DNA from: Bacteroidota bacterium
GTDB taxonomy: Bacteria; Bacteroidota; Bacteroidia; Flavobacteriales; Weeksellaceae
Direction: 5' to 3'
Assembly (NCBI GenBank): GCA_023411265.1
Contig: JAEYOX010000094.1
Coordinates: forward strand, 1 to 58,515
DNA: 58,515 bases
Position numbers and translations under genes: made by a program. This document shows positions 51,500 to 58,515 of this stretch, one piece after another; position 1 is the stretch's first letter; each line of letters begins with the position of its first letter. The notes under the pieces are model-generated. The model saw nothing but the letters and a program-made list of their open reading frames with translations, did no database searches and had not been told where the DNA came from.

Positions 51500-52774
51500 A
51501 TGAGAAAAATTTTCATCTTAACGTTCATCACAGCAGGCTTTTTTCTGCATGCGCAGAACATTGGCAATTCACCTTATGCTGCATACGGAATAGGAGATGT
51601 GAAATATGATAATACGGTAGAAAATTCTGCCATGGCCGGAATCTCTACAGCTTATATTGCAGATTTCACCAGCAGTTTCAATTTTAGAAACCCTGCAGCC
51701 AATGAAAATCTGCAACTAACTTCCATCAAAATAGAAGCTACCAACGAAAATAATTATTTCAGTTCCAATTATAACAATTACAAAGACAGCAAGCACTCTA
51801 CTTATTTATCCAATATTTCGATTGCATTTCCATTATCCAATAAAGTGAAATTCGGATTAGGATATCAACCTTACAGTTCTAAAAGATATGACGTGTTGGT
51901 TTCTGAAACTCTGGCTGACGGAATCGTGAAAGCCAACCGCTACCACGGTGAAGGAACTGTAAGCACTGTGCAAGCTGCCGTTTCATATCAGATAACCCCT
52001 GAATTTGCGTTAGGATTACGAAGTAATTATTATTTCGGAAATCTGCATGATTTTGATGAATTGGCCTACTCTAATGCTGAATTGATCAACGGATATGAAA
52101 CCCGAAATGAAATCGGAAATTTCAACTTCACGGCGGGAACTACCTATCAGAAAAAATACACCAACGATAGAAAAATGACGATCGGTGCGACGGCAACTTT
52201 CGGAAATACTTCCCACCCTCAGTCTTTTTATACTAACAGTACTTATTTTTATAACAATGCAGGCGTTAAAGTTAATGAAAGCATTGTGGAACAAGTGGAA
52301 ACCAAACAAGAAAATCTGTTACCGCTAGAGTTTTCGTTTGGTGCCGGTTTCGGGCATACTGCAAGATGGTTTGTAGGAACTCAGGTAGATTATCGCAAAG
52401 GAGAAGGCCTTCAGTTCATGGGACACAATGTACACTACAAAGATTCGTACCGGGTGTCTGCCGGCGGGTGGATTTTGCCTAATGCCAATAATTTCAGAAA
52501 TTACTTCCAGCGGGTGATCTACAGATACGGAGCGTATTTCGAAAAAGGAAACCTCAGCATCAACAATACTGATATCAATGAATTCGGACTGACTTTAGGA
52601 GCCAAATTCCCTTTCAAGAATGCGTCACTGAACAGAATGACCGGACTTGATGTTGCAATAGAACTCGGAAAAAGAGGAACCAAAGACAACAATTTAGTCA
52701 ATCAAAATTTTATCAACCTGAAAGTCGGTTTCAATTTTGCTGATAAATGGTTTATGAAGAGATTGTACAACTAG
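51500..52774 (+). CDS. Outer-membrane beta-barrel protein upstream of lptC
   Basis: A 424-residue protein with signal peptide (cut after FFLHAQ) and a FadL/OmpP1-like N-terminal start (NSPYAAYGIGDVKYDNTVEN SAMAG is typical). Repeated amphipathic strands and final aromatic residues (FNFADKWFMKRLYN) support a barrel. It could be a transport channel or an envelope-assembly factor. It starts at the ATG at 51500 and its stop is 3 bp before lptC, so the two are translationally linked. Confidence 0.8.
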   Translation: MRKIFILTFITAGFFLHAQNIGNSPYAAYGIGDVKYDNTVENSAMAGISTAYIADFTSSFNFRNPAANENLQLTSIKIEATNENNYFSSNYNNYKDSKHSTYLSNISIAFPLSNKVKFGLGYQPYSSKRYDVLVSETLADGIVKANRYHGEGTVSTVQAAVSYQITPEFALGLRSNYYFGNLHDFDELAYSNAELINGYETRNEIGNFNFTAGTTYQKKYTNDRKMTIGATATFGNTSHPQSFYTNSTYFYNNAGVKVNESIVEQVETKQENLLPLEFSFGAGFGHTARWFVGTQVDYRKGEGLQFMGHNVHYKDSYRVSAGGWILPNANNFRNYFQRVIYRYGAYFEKGNLSINNTDINEFGLTLGAKFPFKNASLNRMTGLDVAIELGKRGTKDNNLVNQNFINLKVGFNFADKWFMKRLYN

Positions 52775-52777
52775 AAC

Positions 52778-53365
52778 ATGAATAAAATTTCACAGATACC
52801 CTCAAAAACTATAGCATTACTTTTCAGTTGTGCTATATTTTTTATATCCTGTGAAGATGATCTTACGGCGATGAATGCTGCCGATAAGAAAGTAAACTTC
52901 CCCTCACAGATCATCTATGATGCCAATATTATTCAGCGGGATTCCGGCTTGATAAAAATGCGCGCCACAGCTCCTCTTATAGAAAAATTTGAACTTATAG
53001 ATACTCCGTATGTTGTGGCCAGAAAAGGAATTAAAATCCAGTATTTTGATAAAAAGAATCCTGAGCAACCCGGAACCATTACGGCTAAATACGCCAAGAT
53101 GACAGAGCTTAAAAACTTTTATGAAGCTAAAGGAAATGTGAAAGTCGTTACCTCTGAAGGACAGACTTTTTTGATGGAAACCATCTTCTGGGATAGGAAA
53201 AAGAAAGAAATTTACACCTCAGATACAGTGCATGTTACAGATAAAGACGGCACCACTCTGGTTGCCACCCAAGGAATGCGGGCGAAAGATGACTTCTCTG
53301 AATATATTTTTTACAACAATTCAGGAGATATCAGCACCAAAAAAATTCCTGAAAATGAAAGATAG
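52778..53365 (+). CDS. lptC: LPS export component LptC
   Basis: A 195-residue LptC protein that passes lipopolysaccharide from the LptBFG transporter to LptA. The N-terminus ends in a lipobox (FFISC), so this form is a lipoprotein rather than a single-pass protein. The mature part has the OstA/LptC repeat: MRATAPLIEKFEL, KMTELKNFYEAKGNVKVV, TLVATQGMRAKDDFSEYIF. It is 3 bp downstream of the barrel gene. Other lpt genes are not in the window. Confidence 0.88.
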   Translation: MNKISQIPSKTIALLFSCAIFFISCEDDLTAMNAADKKVNFPSQIIYDANIIQRDSGLIKMRATAPLIEKFELIDTPYVVARKGIKIQYFDKKNPEQPGTITAKYAKMTELKNFYEAKGNVKVVTSEGQTFLMETIFWDRKKKEIYTSDTVHVTDKDGTTLVATQGMRAKDDFSEYIFYNNSGDISTKKIPENER

Positions 53366-53410
53366 TTCAGTTTCCTCCTGAAATAAGTATTTTTATCCAA
53401 AATATAATCC

Positions 53411-54460
53411 ATGGATTTCTTCGCCATCGGACTGATGTCCGGAACCAGCCTGGATGGACTGGACATTTGTTATGCTTCTTTTGAAAAGAAAAATAATACA
53501 GACTGGAGTTTCAAACTGTTGATTGCCGAAACCCTTCCCTACAATAATTATTGGGAAAATAAACTTCGCAATGCGATGGCTTTAACTTCGGAGCAACTTT
53601 GTGCCTTGCATTCTGAATATGGTTTCTACTTAGGCCAAATGGTAAAAAAATTTATGGTTCAACACCAACTTGCAAAAATTGACGTTATTTCCTCGCATGG
53701 CCACACTGTATTTCATCAGCCAAAAAATAAATTTACCCTTCAAATTGGGGATGGTAGAGCCATAAAAATTTTGAATTCTGTTCCTGTAGTGTATGATTTT
53801 CGAAGCCAGGATGTTTTGATGGGTGGCAATGGCGCACCGTTAGTCCCCATTGGCGACCAATTGTTGTTCAATGAATATGATGCTTGTCTCAACTTGGGTG
53901 GTTTCTCCAATATTTCTTTTATTCATCAGAGACGAAGAATAGCTTTTGACATTTGCCCTGTAAATTTTGTGATGAATTATTTTGCCGAAATAAAAGGGAG
54001 AAAATTTGACAAAGACGGAAAGCTGGCTGCTAAAGGAACGATTCATCAGGAGACACTTGAGAGTCTGAATAATTTAGAATTTTATCAACTGAATGGTCCC
54101 AAATCTTTAGGCGCAGAATGGGTAACACAGGTAATTCTTCCCAGACTTATAACTTTAAATCCGGAAGATGCTTTGGCAACTTTCTGTGCTCATGTTGCCG
54201 AACAAATCGCAAAAGTATTGACTAATTTTGATTTAAAAAATACGCTGGTGACCGGAGGTGGAGCGTATAACCAATATTTAATTCAGGAAATACAGAAACT
54301 TTGCGACACAACATTGGTCATTCCTTCTCCCGAAATTGTAAATTTTAAAGAAGCACTCATTTTTGCTTTCATGGGGGTTTTAAGAATCAACAGCCAAAAT
54401 AACGTTCTGAGTTCCGCAACCGGAAGCAGTGACGATCATTGTTCAGGAATTTTAATTTAA
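53411..54460 (+). CDS. anmK: Anhydro-N-acetylmuramic acid kinase
   Basis: A 349-residue kinase that converts anhydroMurNAc from wall recycling to MurNAc-6-phosphate, opening the ring. The ATP/substrate site motif GLMSGTSLDGLD starts the protein; SSHGHTVFHQP, QIGDG and LTGGGAYN-type wording complete the family. It is cytoplasmic and probably read together with the barrel-lptC pair (45 bp after lptC). It ends at a bidirectional terminator. Confidence 0.94.
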   Translation: MDFFAIGLMSGTSLDGLDICYASFEKKNNTDWSFKLLIAETLPYNNYWENKLRNAMALTSEQLCALHSEYGFYLGQMVKKFMVQHQLAKIDVISSHGHTVFHQPKNKFTLQIGDGRAIKILNSVPVVYDFRSQDVLMGGNGAPLVPIGDQLLFNEYDACLNLGGFSNISFIHQRRRIAFDICPVNFVMNYFAEIKGRKFDKDGKLAAKGTIHQETLESLNNLEFYQLNGPKSLGAEWVTQVILPRLITLNPEDALATFCAHVAEQIAKVLTNFDLKNTLVTGGGAYNQYLIQEIQKLCDTTLVIPSPEIVNFKEALIFAFMGVLRINSQNNVLSSATGSSDDHCSGILI

Positions 54461-54463
54461 AAC

Positions 54464-54488
54464 AAAACCACCGGATATCGGTGGTTTT
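54464..54488. terminator. Bidirectional terminator between anmK and the SRPBCC gene
   Basis: The perfect stem AAAACCACCG / CGGTGGTTTT with loop GATAT lies between convergent genes. Confidence 0.88.
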
Positions 54489-54494
54489 ATTCTT

Positions 54495-54887
54495 CTAAGC
54501 GTAAAGCTTTTCAATTTTATCCGTAAGCGCATTCATAAAATTCTGAAGCGGTTTTTCCACCATCATTTTAATAAAAGGGTTAAATTTTCCTTCAAAAAGC
54601 ATCTGTATTTCTGTTTGATTTTCAGAAATTGCATTCATGGAGGTGGTCAGTTCAAAATCTAAACTGGAACTTGCAGATCTCAGTATGGCTCTATTTTCAT
54701 TGACCTCTCCTACTTTCAATGCGATTTCAGGCATTCCTTTCAGTGAAAATTTAAAACCATCCGCGATAGCTTCAAATTTCTGAAGTCCTTCCGGCATCAA
54801 TTGTTCATATTGCTGCGGATCTTTCAGAAGTTCCACGAGTTCTGAAACGGGTTTATTAAGTATTATTTTCCTTCCTTCTAAATTCAT
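54495..54887 (-). CDS. SRPBCC-fold (START/polyketide cyclase-like) protein
   Basis: A 130-residue cytoplasmic protein with the SRPBCC/Bet v1-like order: an N-terminal strand (EGRKIILNKPVSELVELLKDPQQYEQLMP), a central beta sheet (KFSLKGMPEIALKVGEV, SSSLDFELTTSMNAI) and a long C-terminal helix (KMMVEKPLQNFMNALTDKI). The fold binds hydrophobic ligands; ligand and partner are unknown. It is divergent from the Nudix gene with only 26 bp between them. Confidence 0.78.
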   Translation of the reverse strand: MNLEGRKIILNKPVSELVELLKDPQQYEQLMPEGLQKFEAIADGFKFSLKGMPEIALKVGEVNENRAILRSASSSLDFELTTSMNAISENQTEIQMLFEGKFNPFIKMMVEKPLQNFMNALTDKIEKLYA

Positions 54888-54892
54888 TTTTA

Positions 54893-54900
54893 TATTTTTG
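54893..54900 (+). promoter_or_regulatory. Putative -7 box of the Nudix gene
   Basis: TATTTTTG matches TAnnTTTG, 13 bp before the ATG; the expected leader would be very short. Confidence 0.35.
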
Positions 54901-54913
54901 TAAGATTAAAGTC

Positions 54914-55528
54914 ATGCAAATGTATAAAGTTTTTGTGAACGAGAAAAAATTAACCCTCAGTAAATACCCTGAAGATATTGAAAAGAAACTTCGGTATGAA
55001 GGCTTTGCGACTTTAGAAATTGCAGTAGATCTTCTGCAAAATACTTCCTGCCCGGAATTGAATGTTTTTAGCGAAAATCTGGAGGAACTGTGGGAAGATT
55101 TCACCCATCTGTTTACGGTTGTAGAATCTGCCGGTGGCATCGTGAGCAATCAGAATAATGAAATTCTTTTTATACAAAGGTTGGAAAGATGGGATCTCCC
55201 AAAGGGAAAAGTGGAAAAAGGCGAATCTCTGGAGCAGGCTGCCATTCGGGAAGTTCAGGAAGAAACAGGTCTTCAGGAGCTTATTCTTGAAGATTTCATC
55301 AATAATACTTTTCATATTTATACTGAACGCAACGGGGATCGAATATTGAAAATTACCTATTGGTTTAAAATGAGCTATGTAGGTAGCAATGATCCGATAC
55401 CGCAAACCGAGGAAGGAATAACACTAGTAGAATGGAAAAGCAATTCCAAAATTCAGCAGGAAGTGTTTCCCTCCACCTTCCACAACATCACAATGATTCT
55501 GAACGAAGTCTGGGAAAAAAATCTTTAA
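54914..55528 (+). CDS. Nudix hydrolase
   Basis: A 204-residue enzyme with a complete Nudix box at residues 98-120 (G-x5-E-x7-REVQEETGL), which coordinates Mg2+ and cleaves nucleoside-diphosphate-X substrates. The first 70 residues form an extra N-terminal part (FVNEKKLTLSKYPEDIEKKLRYEG) unlike MutT; related Bacteroidota proteins carry it too. The substrate is unknown. Its end overlaps the convergent murF gene by 4 bp. Confidence 0.9.
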   Translation: MQMYKVFVNEKKLTLSKYPEDIEKKLRYEGFATLEIAVDLLQNTSCPELNVFSENLEELWEDFTHLFTVVESAGGIVSNQNNEILFIQRLERWDLPKGKVEKGESLEQAAIREVQEETGLQELILEDFINNTFHIYTERNGDRILKITYWFKMSYVGSNDPIPQTEEGITLVEWKSNSKIQQEVFPSTFHNITMILNEVWEKNL

Positions 55529-56796
55529 ATATATTCCAGAATTTTTTCAAGAGCGATTCCACGCGATGCTTTCAGAAGGATATTTTTTGAAACTATTGGT
55601 TGATTTCTTATTGATGCAATCAAGGCTTCTGCGTTTTCAAAAGATTGTGGCGAAATACCCGTTTCCGCAAAATGCTGTCCCACGGTAATAATCTCATCAA
55701 ACCCAAGGTTGTGGGCTATTTTTAAAATTTCAGTATGTTCGTACAGGCTTTCTTCGCCCAATTCTAGCATATCTCCCATAATAATGGTTTTGGAACCCTC
55801 GAAACTCTTAAAATTCTTCAACGCTTCTACCATCGAACTTGGATTCGCATTATACGTATCCAACACAAGAAGCTGTTCATTTTTCTGTAAAATCTGTGAC
55901 CGCATATTGGTGGGCACATACCGTTCTACTGCGTCCTTAATCTGGCTTACCGCGACATCAAAATGCATTCCTAAACTGGCTGCCGCACAGATATTTGAAA
56001 AGTTATAGCTTCCTGTAAGGTTACTCTGTATTTTCTGCCCGTTAATTGATATTCCGACTGAATTATTCTGAGTAAACTGTTCATAATAATAATCAGATTT
56101 CTTAGTTCCAAAAGTGATTTTATTAGGATAATCCTTTGTTTTTTCAACCTGGATAGAATCATTTTCATTTACCATGATAAGTTTTTTTTCAGTTTTAAGG
56201 AAATCATACAGTTCAGATTTCCCCTTAATAACTCCCTGAAAACCACCAAATCCTTCCAAGTGCGCCTTTCCGAAGTTTGTGATATAGCCAATATCTGGCT
56301 GCGCAATTTCACACAGCAACTCAATTTCTTTCTGATGATTGGCACCCATTTCAATAACCGCCATGTCATGTTCGGGCTTTATTGATAGCAGTGTCAAAGG
56401 CACACCCAAATGATTATTCAGATTTCCTAAAGTGTATTGAATATTGAATTTCTGAGAAAGAACGGCGTGAATAAGTTCTTTTGTCGTAGTTTTTCCGTTA
56501 CTTCCGGTCAGAGCAATTATAGGAATACGTAACTGGCTTCTGTGGTATTTTGCTATGTCCTGTAACAACAATAAAGTAGAAGGTACATAGAAAATCTTAT
56601 TATTGACATCTTCATAATTTTTTTGTTCCACAATCACCGCCAAAGCTCCTTTATCTATAGCTTCTTTGGCTTTGGAAGCTGCATTAAAACGCTCACTGGA
56701 GAATGCAAAAAAAACATCATTTTCCTCAACTGTTCTGCTGTCTATTGTGACTTTATTAGATAGAAGAATGAACGGATAAAACGTTTCTGTAATCAT
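55525..56796 (-). CDS. murF: UDP-MurNAc-tripeptide D-alanyl-D-alanine ligase
   Basis: Adds D-Ala-D-Ala to the wall precursor, using ATP. The 423-residue protein has the P-loop GSNGKTT (98-104) with ITALTGSNG before, the Mur ligase segments LGNLNNHLGVPLT and VIEMGANHQKEI, and the C-terminal domain with DTYNANPSSM and GDMLELGE. It is read in the same direction as, and after, gldJ, from which it is separated by a terminator. The pairing of gldJ with murF matches the order known in Flavobacterium, as I recall. Confidence 0.95.
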   Translation of the reverse strand: MITETFYPFILLSNKVTIDSRTVEENDVFFAFSSERFNAASKAKEAIDKGALAVIVEQKNYEDVNNKIFYVPSTLLLLQDIAKYHRSQLRIPIIALTGSNGKTTTKELIHAVLSQKFNIQYTLGNLNNHLGVPLTLLSIKPEHDMAVIEMGANHQKEIELLCEIAQPDIGYITNFGKAHLEGFGGFQGVIKGKSELYDFLKTEKKLIMVNENDSIQVEKTKDYPNKITFGTKKSDYYYEQFTQNNSVGISINGQKIQSNLTGSYNFSNICAAASLGMHFDVAVSQIKDAVERYVPTNMRSQILQKNEQLLVLDTYNANPSSMVEALKNFKSFEGSKTIIMGDMLELGEESLYEHTEILKIAHNLGFDEIITVGQHFAETGISPQSFENAEALIASIRNQPIVSKNILLKASRGIALEKILEYI

Positions 56797-56809
56797 GTTC
56801 CAAAAATAA

Positions 56810-56838
56810 AAAATCCTTCCAAACTGGAAGGATTTTAT
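56810..56838 (-). terminator. Terminator of gldJ
   Basis: The perfect stem AAAATCCTTCCA / TGGAAGGATTTT with loop GTT is followed on the minus strand by TTTTATTTTT. Confidence 0.85.
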
Positions 56839-56854
56839 TTAATATAAAATACTA

Positions 56855-58453
56855 TTATCTTCTGGTTCTATTATTATCAGCTCCTCTCGCATCCTGTGCA
56901 ACGCGGAAACCAATCCATTTATATCCAGTATGTTGATTTTTGAATCTTCTTTGTCCCGGATCCAGCCAATATGCTGTATCCTGCCAAGAACCTCCTTTCA
57001 CAACTCTTACTTCATTTGAAATTGCTGAAGTTCTGGAGCCGGTATCTTTCTGAAGAACAACTCTGCCATTAGCATCTACGAAGAAATCTCTTCTTGGAGC
57101 GTTATACATATTGTAGCTTCCGTCAGCACTGTCTGCCTGTGTTCTGAAATCTAAAGAAGACTGCCTGTCGCCATCTCTGAAATTACTGTAGTCAGCAACG
57201 GTTTCTCTTTCAAACTGTCCTGGAAGGCTTCTGTAAAGCAATTTCCCATCAGCCAGCGTATCGTACTGAATACTACCGTCATCTACTCTTCTGTAAGAGC
57301 CGTCGCCATTTCTAACGATTCTTTGCGGTGCATTTCCTCTATAATAATTAAAATCGCTGTAATCAGCATCAATGATAGGTCTGTACACATCAGCCGTCCA
57401 TTCAGCAACGTTACCGAACATTCCGTAAAGACCGAGATCATTGGCCGGATATTGTTTCACATCTGAAGTGTAAGCAGAGCCATCGTTTTTCCATCCCGGA
57501 ACTCCGGAGTAATCTCCGATACCGTTTTTGAAATTCTCAAGGAATAATCCCTGATTTCTTCCTCTTTTACCGCGGAGATCTTCGATTTGAGGGTTTTTGC
57601 CTAAGATATTGTTATACTCTCTGTTCTTTTGGGTTCCTAAAGCTGCAAATTCCCATTCTACTTCTGTAGGAAGTCTGAACTTCTGAACCAGAGGAGCGGC
57701 AGGAGATCTGTTAGCAGCCAGCAATCTTTGATTTGCCGTTCTCATTCCGGATTTTTGAGCGAGCCTCTGTTCGTTGATATAAGCTTGCATATCAGGATCG
57801 TTAGCTTTAAACTTATCCATGTTGAAAGCAGTACCTCCTAGGTTATTTGACTCGTTGATATAAAGATCTTTCGAGATAATCCCGGCATCCATTAAAGCTT
57901 TCTCGTTTGCTCTGTCCGTCAGCCAGTCAGCATATTTATTGGCCTGGCTCCAGCTTACCCCAACTACCGGATAGTAGTCAAATTCCGGCGACCTGAAATA
58001 CGTTTCCGAAAAATCGTTACGGGAAAGCTCGTTATCCCAAAGAAGGGTATCAGGTAAAGCACCGTTATAGATTTCGCGGTAGCTTGGGTCAGACGGTGGG
58101 AAAACATATTTCAACCAGGTAAGATATTCCCGATATTCATAATTGGTGATTTCAGTTTCTCCAAGATAAAAGGAACTCACCTGCATTCTGCGCGGAGAGT
58201 TATTCCAATCATGCATTACATCATCTTTCACTAATCCCATTGTAAACGTTCCACCTTCTACGTATACCATTCCGGGCCAGCCTTTTTGTTTCTGCATTTT
58301 TCCTGCAAAAAACCATCCTCTTGAATCGTTAGGTTTCCATCCTGTTTTACTTACAAAACTTTTGGTACCTCCTCCGGATGCAGATCCACCACAACTGGTT
58401 AATACGAAAGCTGAACTTAATGCTATTAATGAAAACAACTTTAGTTTTTTCAT
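56855..58453 (-). CDS. gldJ: Gliding motility lipoprotein GldJ (type IX secretion-linked)
   Basis: A 532-residue lipoprotein of the sulfatase-modifying-factor (SUMF1/FGE-like) fold. The lipobox is LTSC (C21). The mature part carries family segments FIEGGTFTMGLV-type (VYVEGGTFTMGLV), the SUMF core (PVVGVSWSQANKYADWLTDRANEK) and the C-terminal KGGSWQDTAYWLDPGQRR. GldJ and GldK are homologues; the wording (VMHDWNN, PSDPSYREIYNGALPDTLLWDN, DVYRPIIDADYSDFNYYRGN) and the downstream murF favour GldJ. GldJ is needed for gliding and stability of other Gld proteins in Flavobacterium. The ATG at 58453 follows an upstream frame to 58501. Confidence 0.88.
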   Translation of the reverse strand: MKKLKLFSLIALSSAFVLTSCGGSASGGGTKSFVSKTGWKPNDSRGWFFAGKMQKQKGWPGMVYVEGGTFTMGLVKDDVMHDWNNSPRRMQVSSFYLGETEITNYEYREYLTWLKYVFPPSDPSYREIYNGALPDTLLWDNELSRNDFSETYFRSPEFDYYPVVGVSWSQANKYADWLTDRANEKALMDAGIISKDLYINESNNLGGTAFNMDKFKANDPDMQAYINEQRLAQKSGMRTANQRLLAANRSPAAPLVQKFRLPTEVEWEFAALGTQKNREYNNILGKNPQIEDLRGKRGRNQGLFLENFKNGIGDYSGVPGWKNDGSAYTSDVKQYPANDLGLYGMFGNVAEWTADVYRPIIDADYSDFNYYRGNAPQRIVRNGDGSYRRVDDGSIQYDTLADGKLLYRSLPGQFERETVADYSNFRDGDRQSSLDFRTQADSADGSYNMYNAPRRDFFVDANGRVVLQKDTGSRTSAISNEVRVVKGGSWQDTAYWLDPGQRRFKNQHTGYKWIGFRVAQDARGADNNRTRR

Positions 58454-58515
58454 AGTCAGTATAAATATTTTCAAAGTACAAAGAAATAATAAATTTATCA
58501 ATTAATCAAGAATTG

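Noticed and set aside
56855..58453. Calling this gene gldK
   Set aside because: gldK is normally followed by gldL, gldM and gldN; here murF follows after a terminator, and the sequence wording fits GldJ better.
1..58515. CRISPR arrays, insertion sequences, prophage or toxin-antitoxin genes
   Set aside because: No spaced repeat arrays, transposase motifs, phage genes or typical toxin-antitoxin pairs were recognised in any part of the window.

Overview
The window looks like core chromosome of a Flavobacteriia species, most likely a Weeksellaceae/Chryseobacterium relative. The evidence is AT-rich DNA, Bacteroidota-type promoters (TTTG-N19-TAnnTTTG, clearest before mntH), few Shine-Dalgarno sites, an S16 with a long acidic tail, a DnaJ with only two zinc-finger repeats, a GldJ gliding/type IX secretion lipoprotein beside murF, and signal peptides ending in AQ or SQ. 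I see no insertion sequence, prophage, plasmid gene or CRISPR array. Genus assignment is inference from remembered protein similarity.

Layout. 1-5975: end of a secreted-protein gene, slyD, a CinA-type amidohydrolase, then a possible stress islet (aldo/keto reductase, DUF421 membrane protein, an extreme low-complexity protein, an FAD oxidoreductase with a Rieske tail). 6061-11956: glyA, a small unknown gene, recX, a DUF72 gene and nrdA/nrdB, an aerobic ribonucleotide reductase without an ATP-cone in either subunit. 12335-17250: a MacAB-like efflux operon (ATPase, two different permeases, adaptor) with a small secreted protein. 17266-22093: HD hydrolase, alpha/beta hydrolase, DUF4241 gene and valS. 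22217-24580: DUF1573 protein, an 11-bp repeat patch, rnpB (RNase P RNA, minus strand) and an ECF sigma factor overlapping a membrane-protein gene.

24660-37333: rpoN, asnS, rimM, rpsP, a nitroreductase, a small GreA-like gene, an M3 oligopeptidase, rpsO, a lipoprotein, mgtE, a cytoplasmic metal-receptor-like protein, a free methionine-R-sulfoxide reductase and a conserved 478-residue protein of unknown function. 37381-44817: a beta-lactamase-fold hydrolase, tRNA-Leu(CAA), a YceI / outer-membrane barrel / YceI-like cluster, a DUF2459 protein, queG, a rhodanese and mntH with a perfect operator palindrome. 44920-58453: grpE-dnaJ, pruA, a tiny lipoprotein, fabH, holB, an outer-membrane barrel next to lptC, anmK, an SRPBCC protein, a Nudix hydrolase, murF and gldJ.

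Most genes are housekeeping (translation, tRNA charging, wall and LPS assembly, nucleotide supply), separated by good intrinsic terminators, many shared by convergent genes. The least explained parts are the YceI-barrel-YceI cluster, the disordered protein at 3450, the 478-residue protein at 35897, the mntH operator, the start region of rimM and the 11-bp repeats beside rnpB. I found no clear evidence of a large new defence or mobile system. All calls are by reading; no database search was run.
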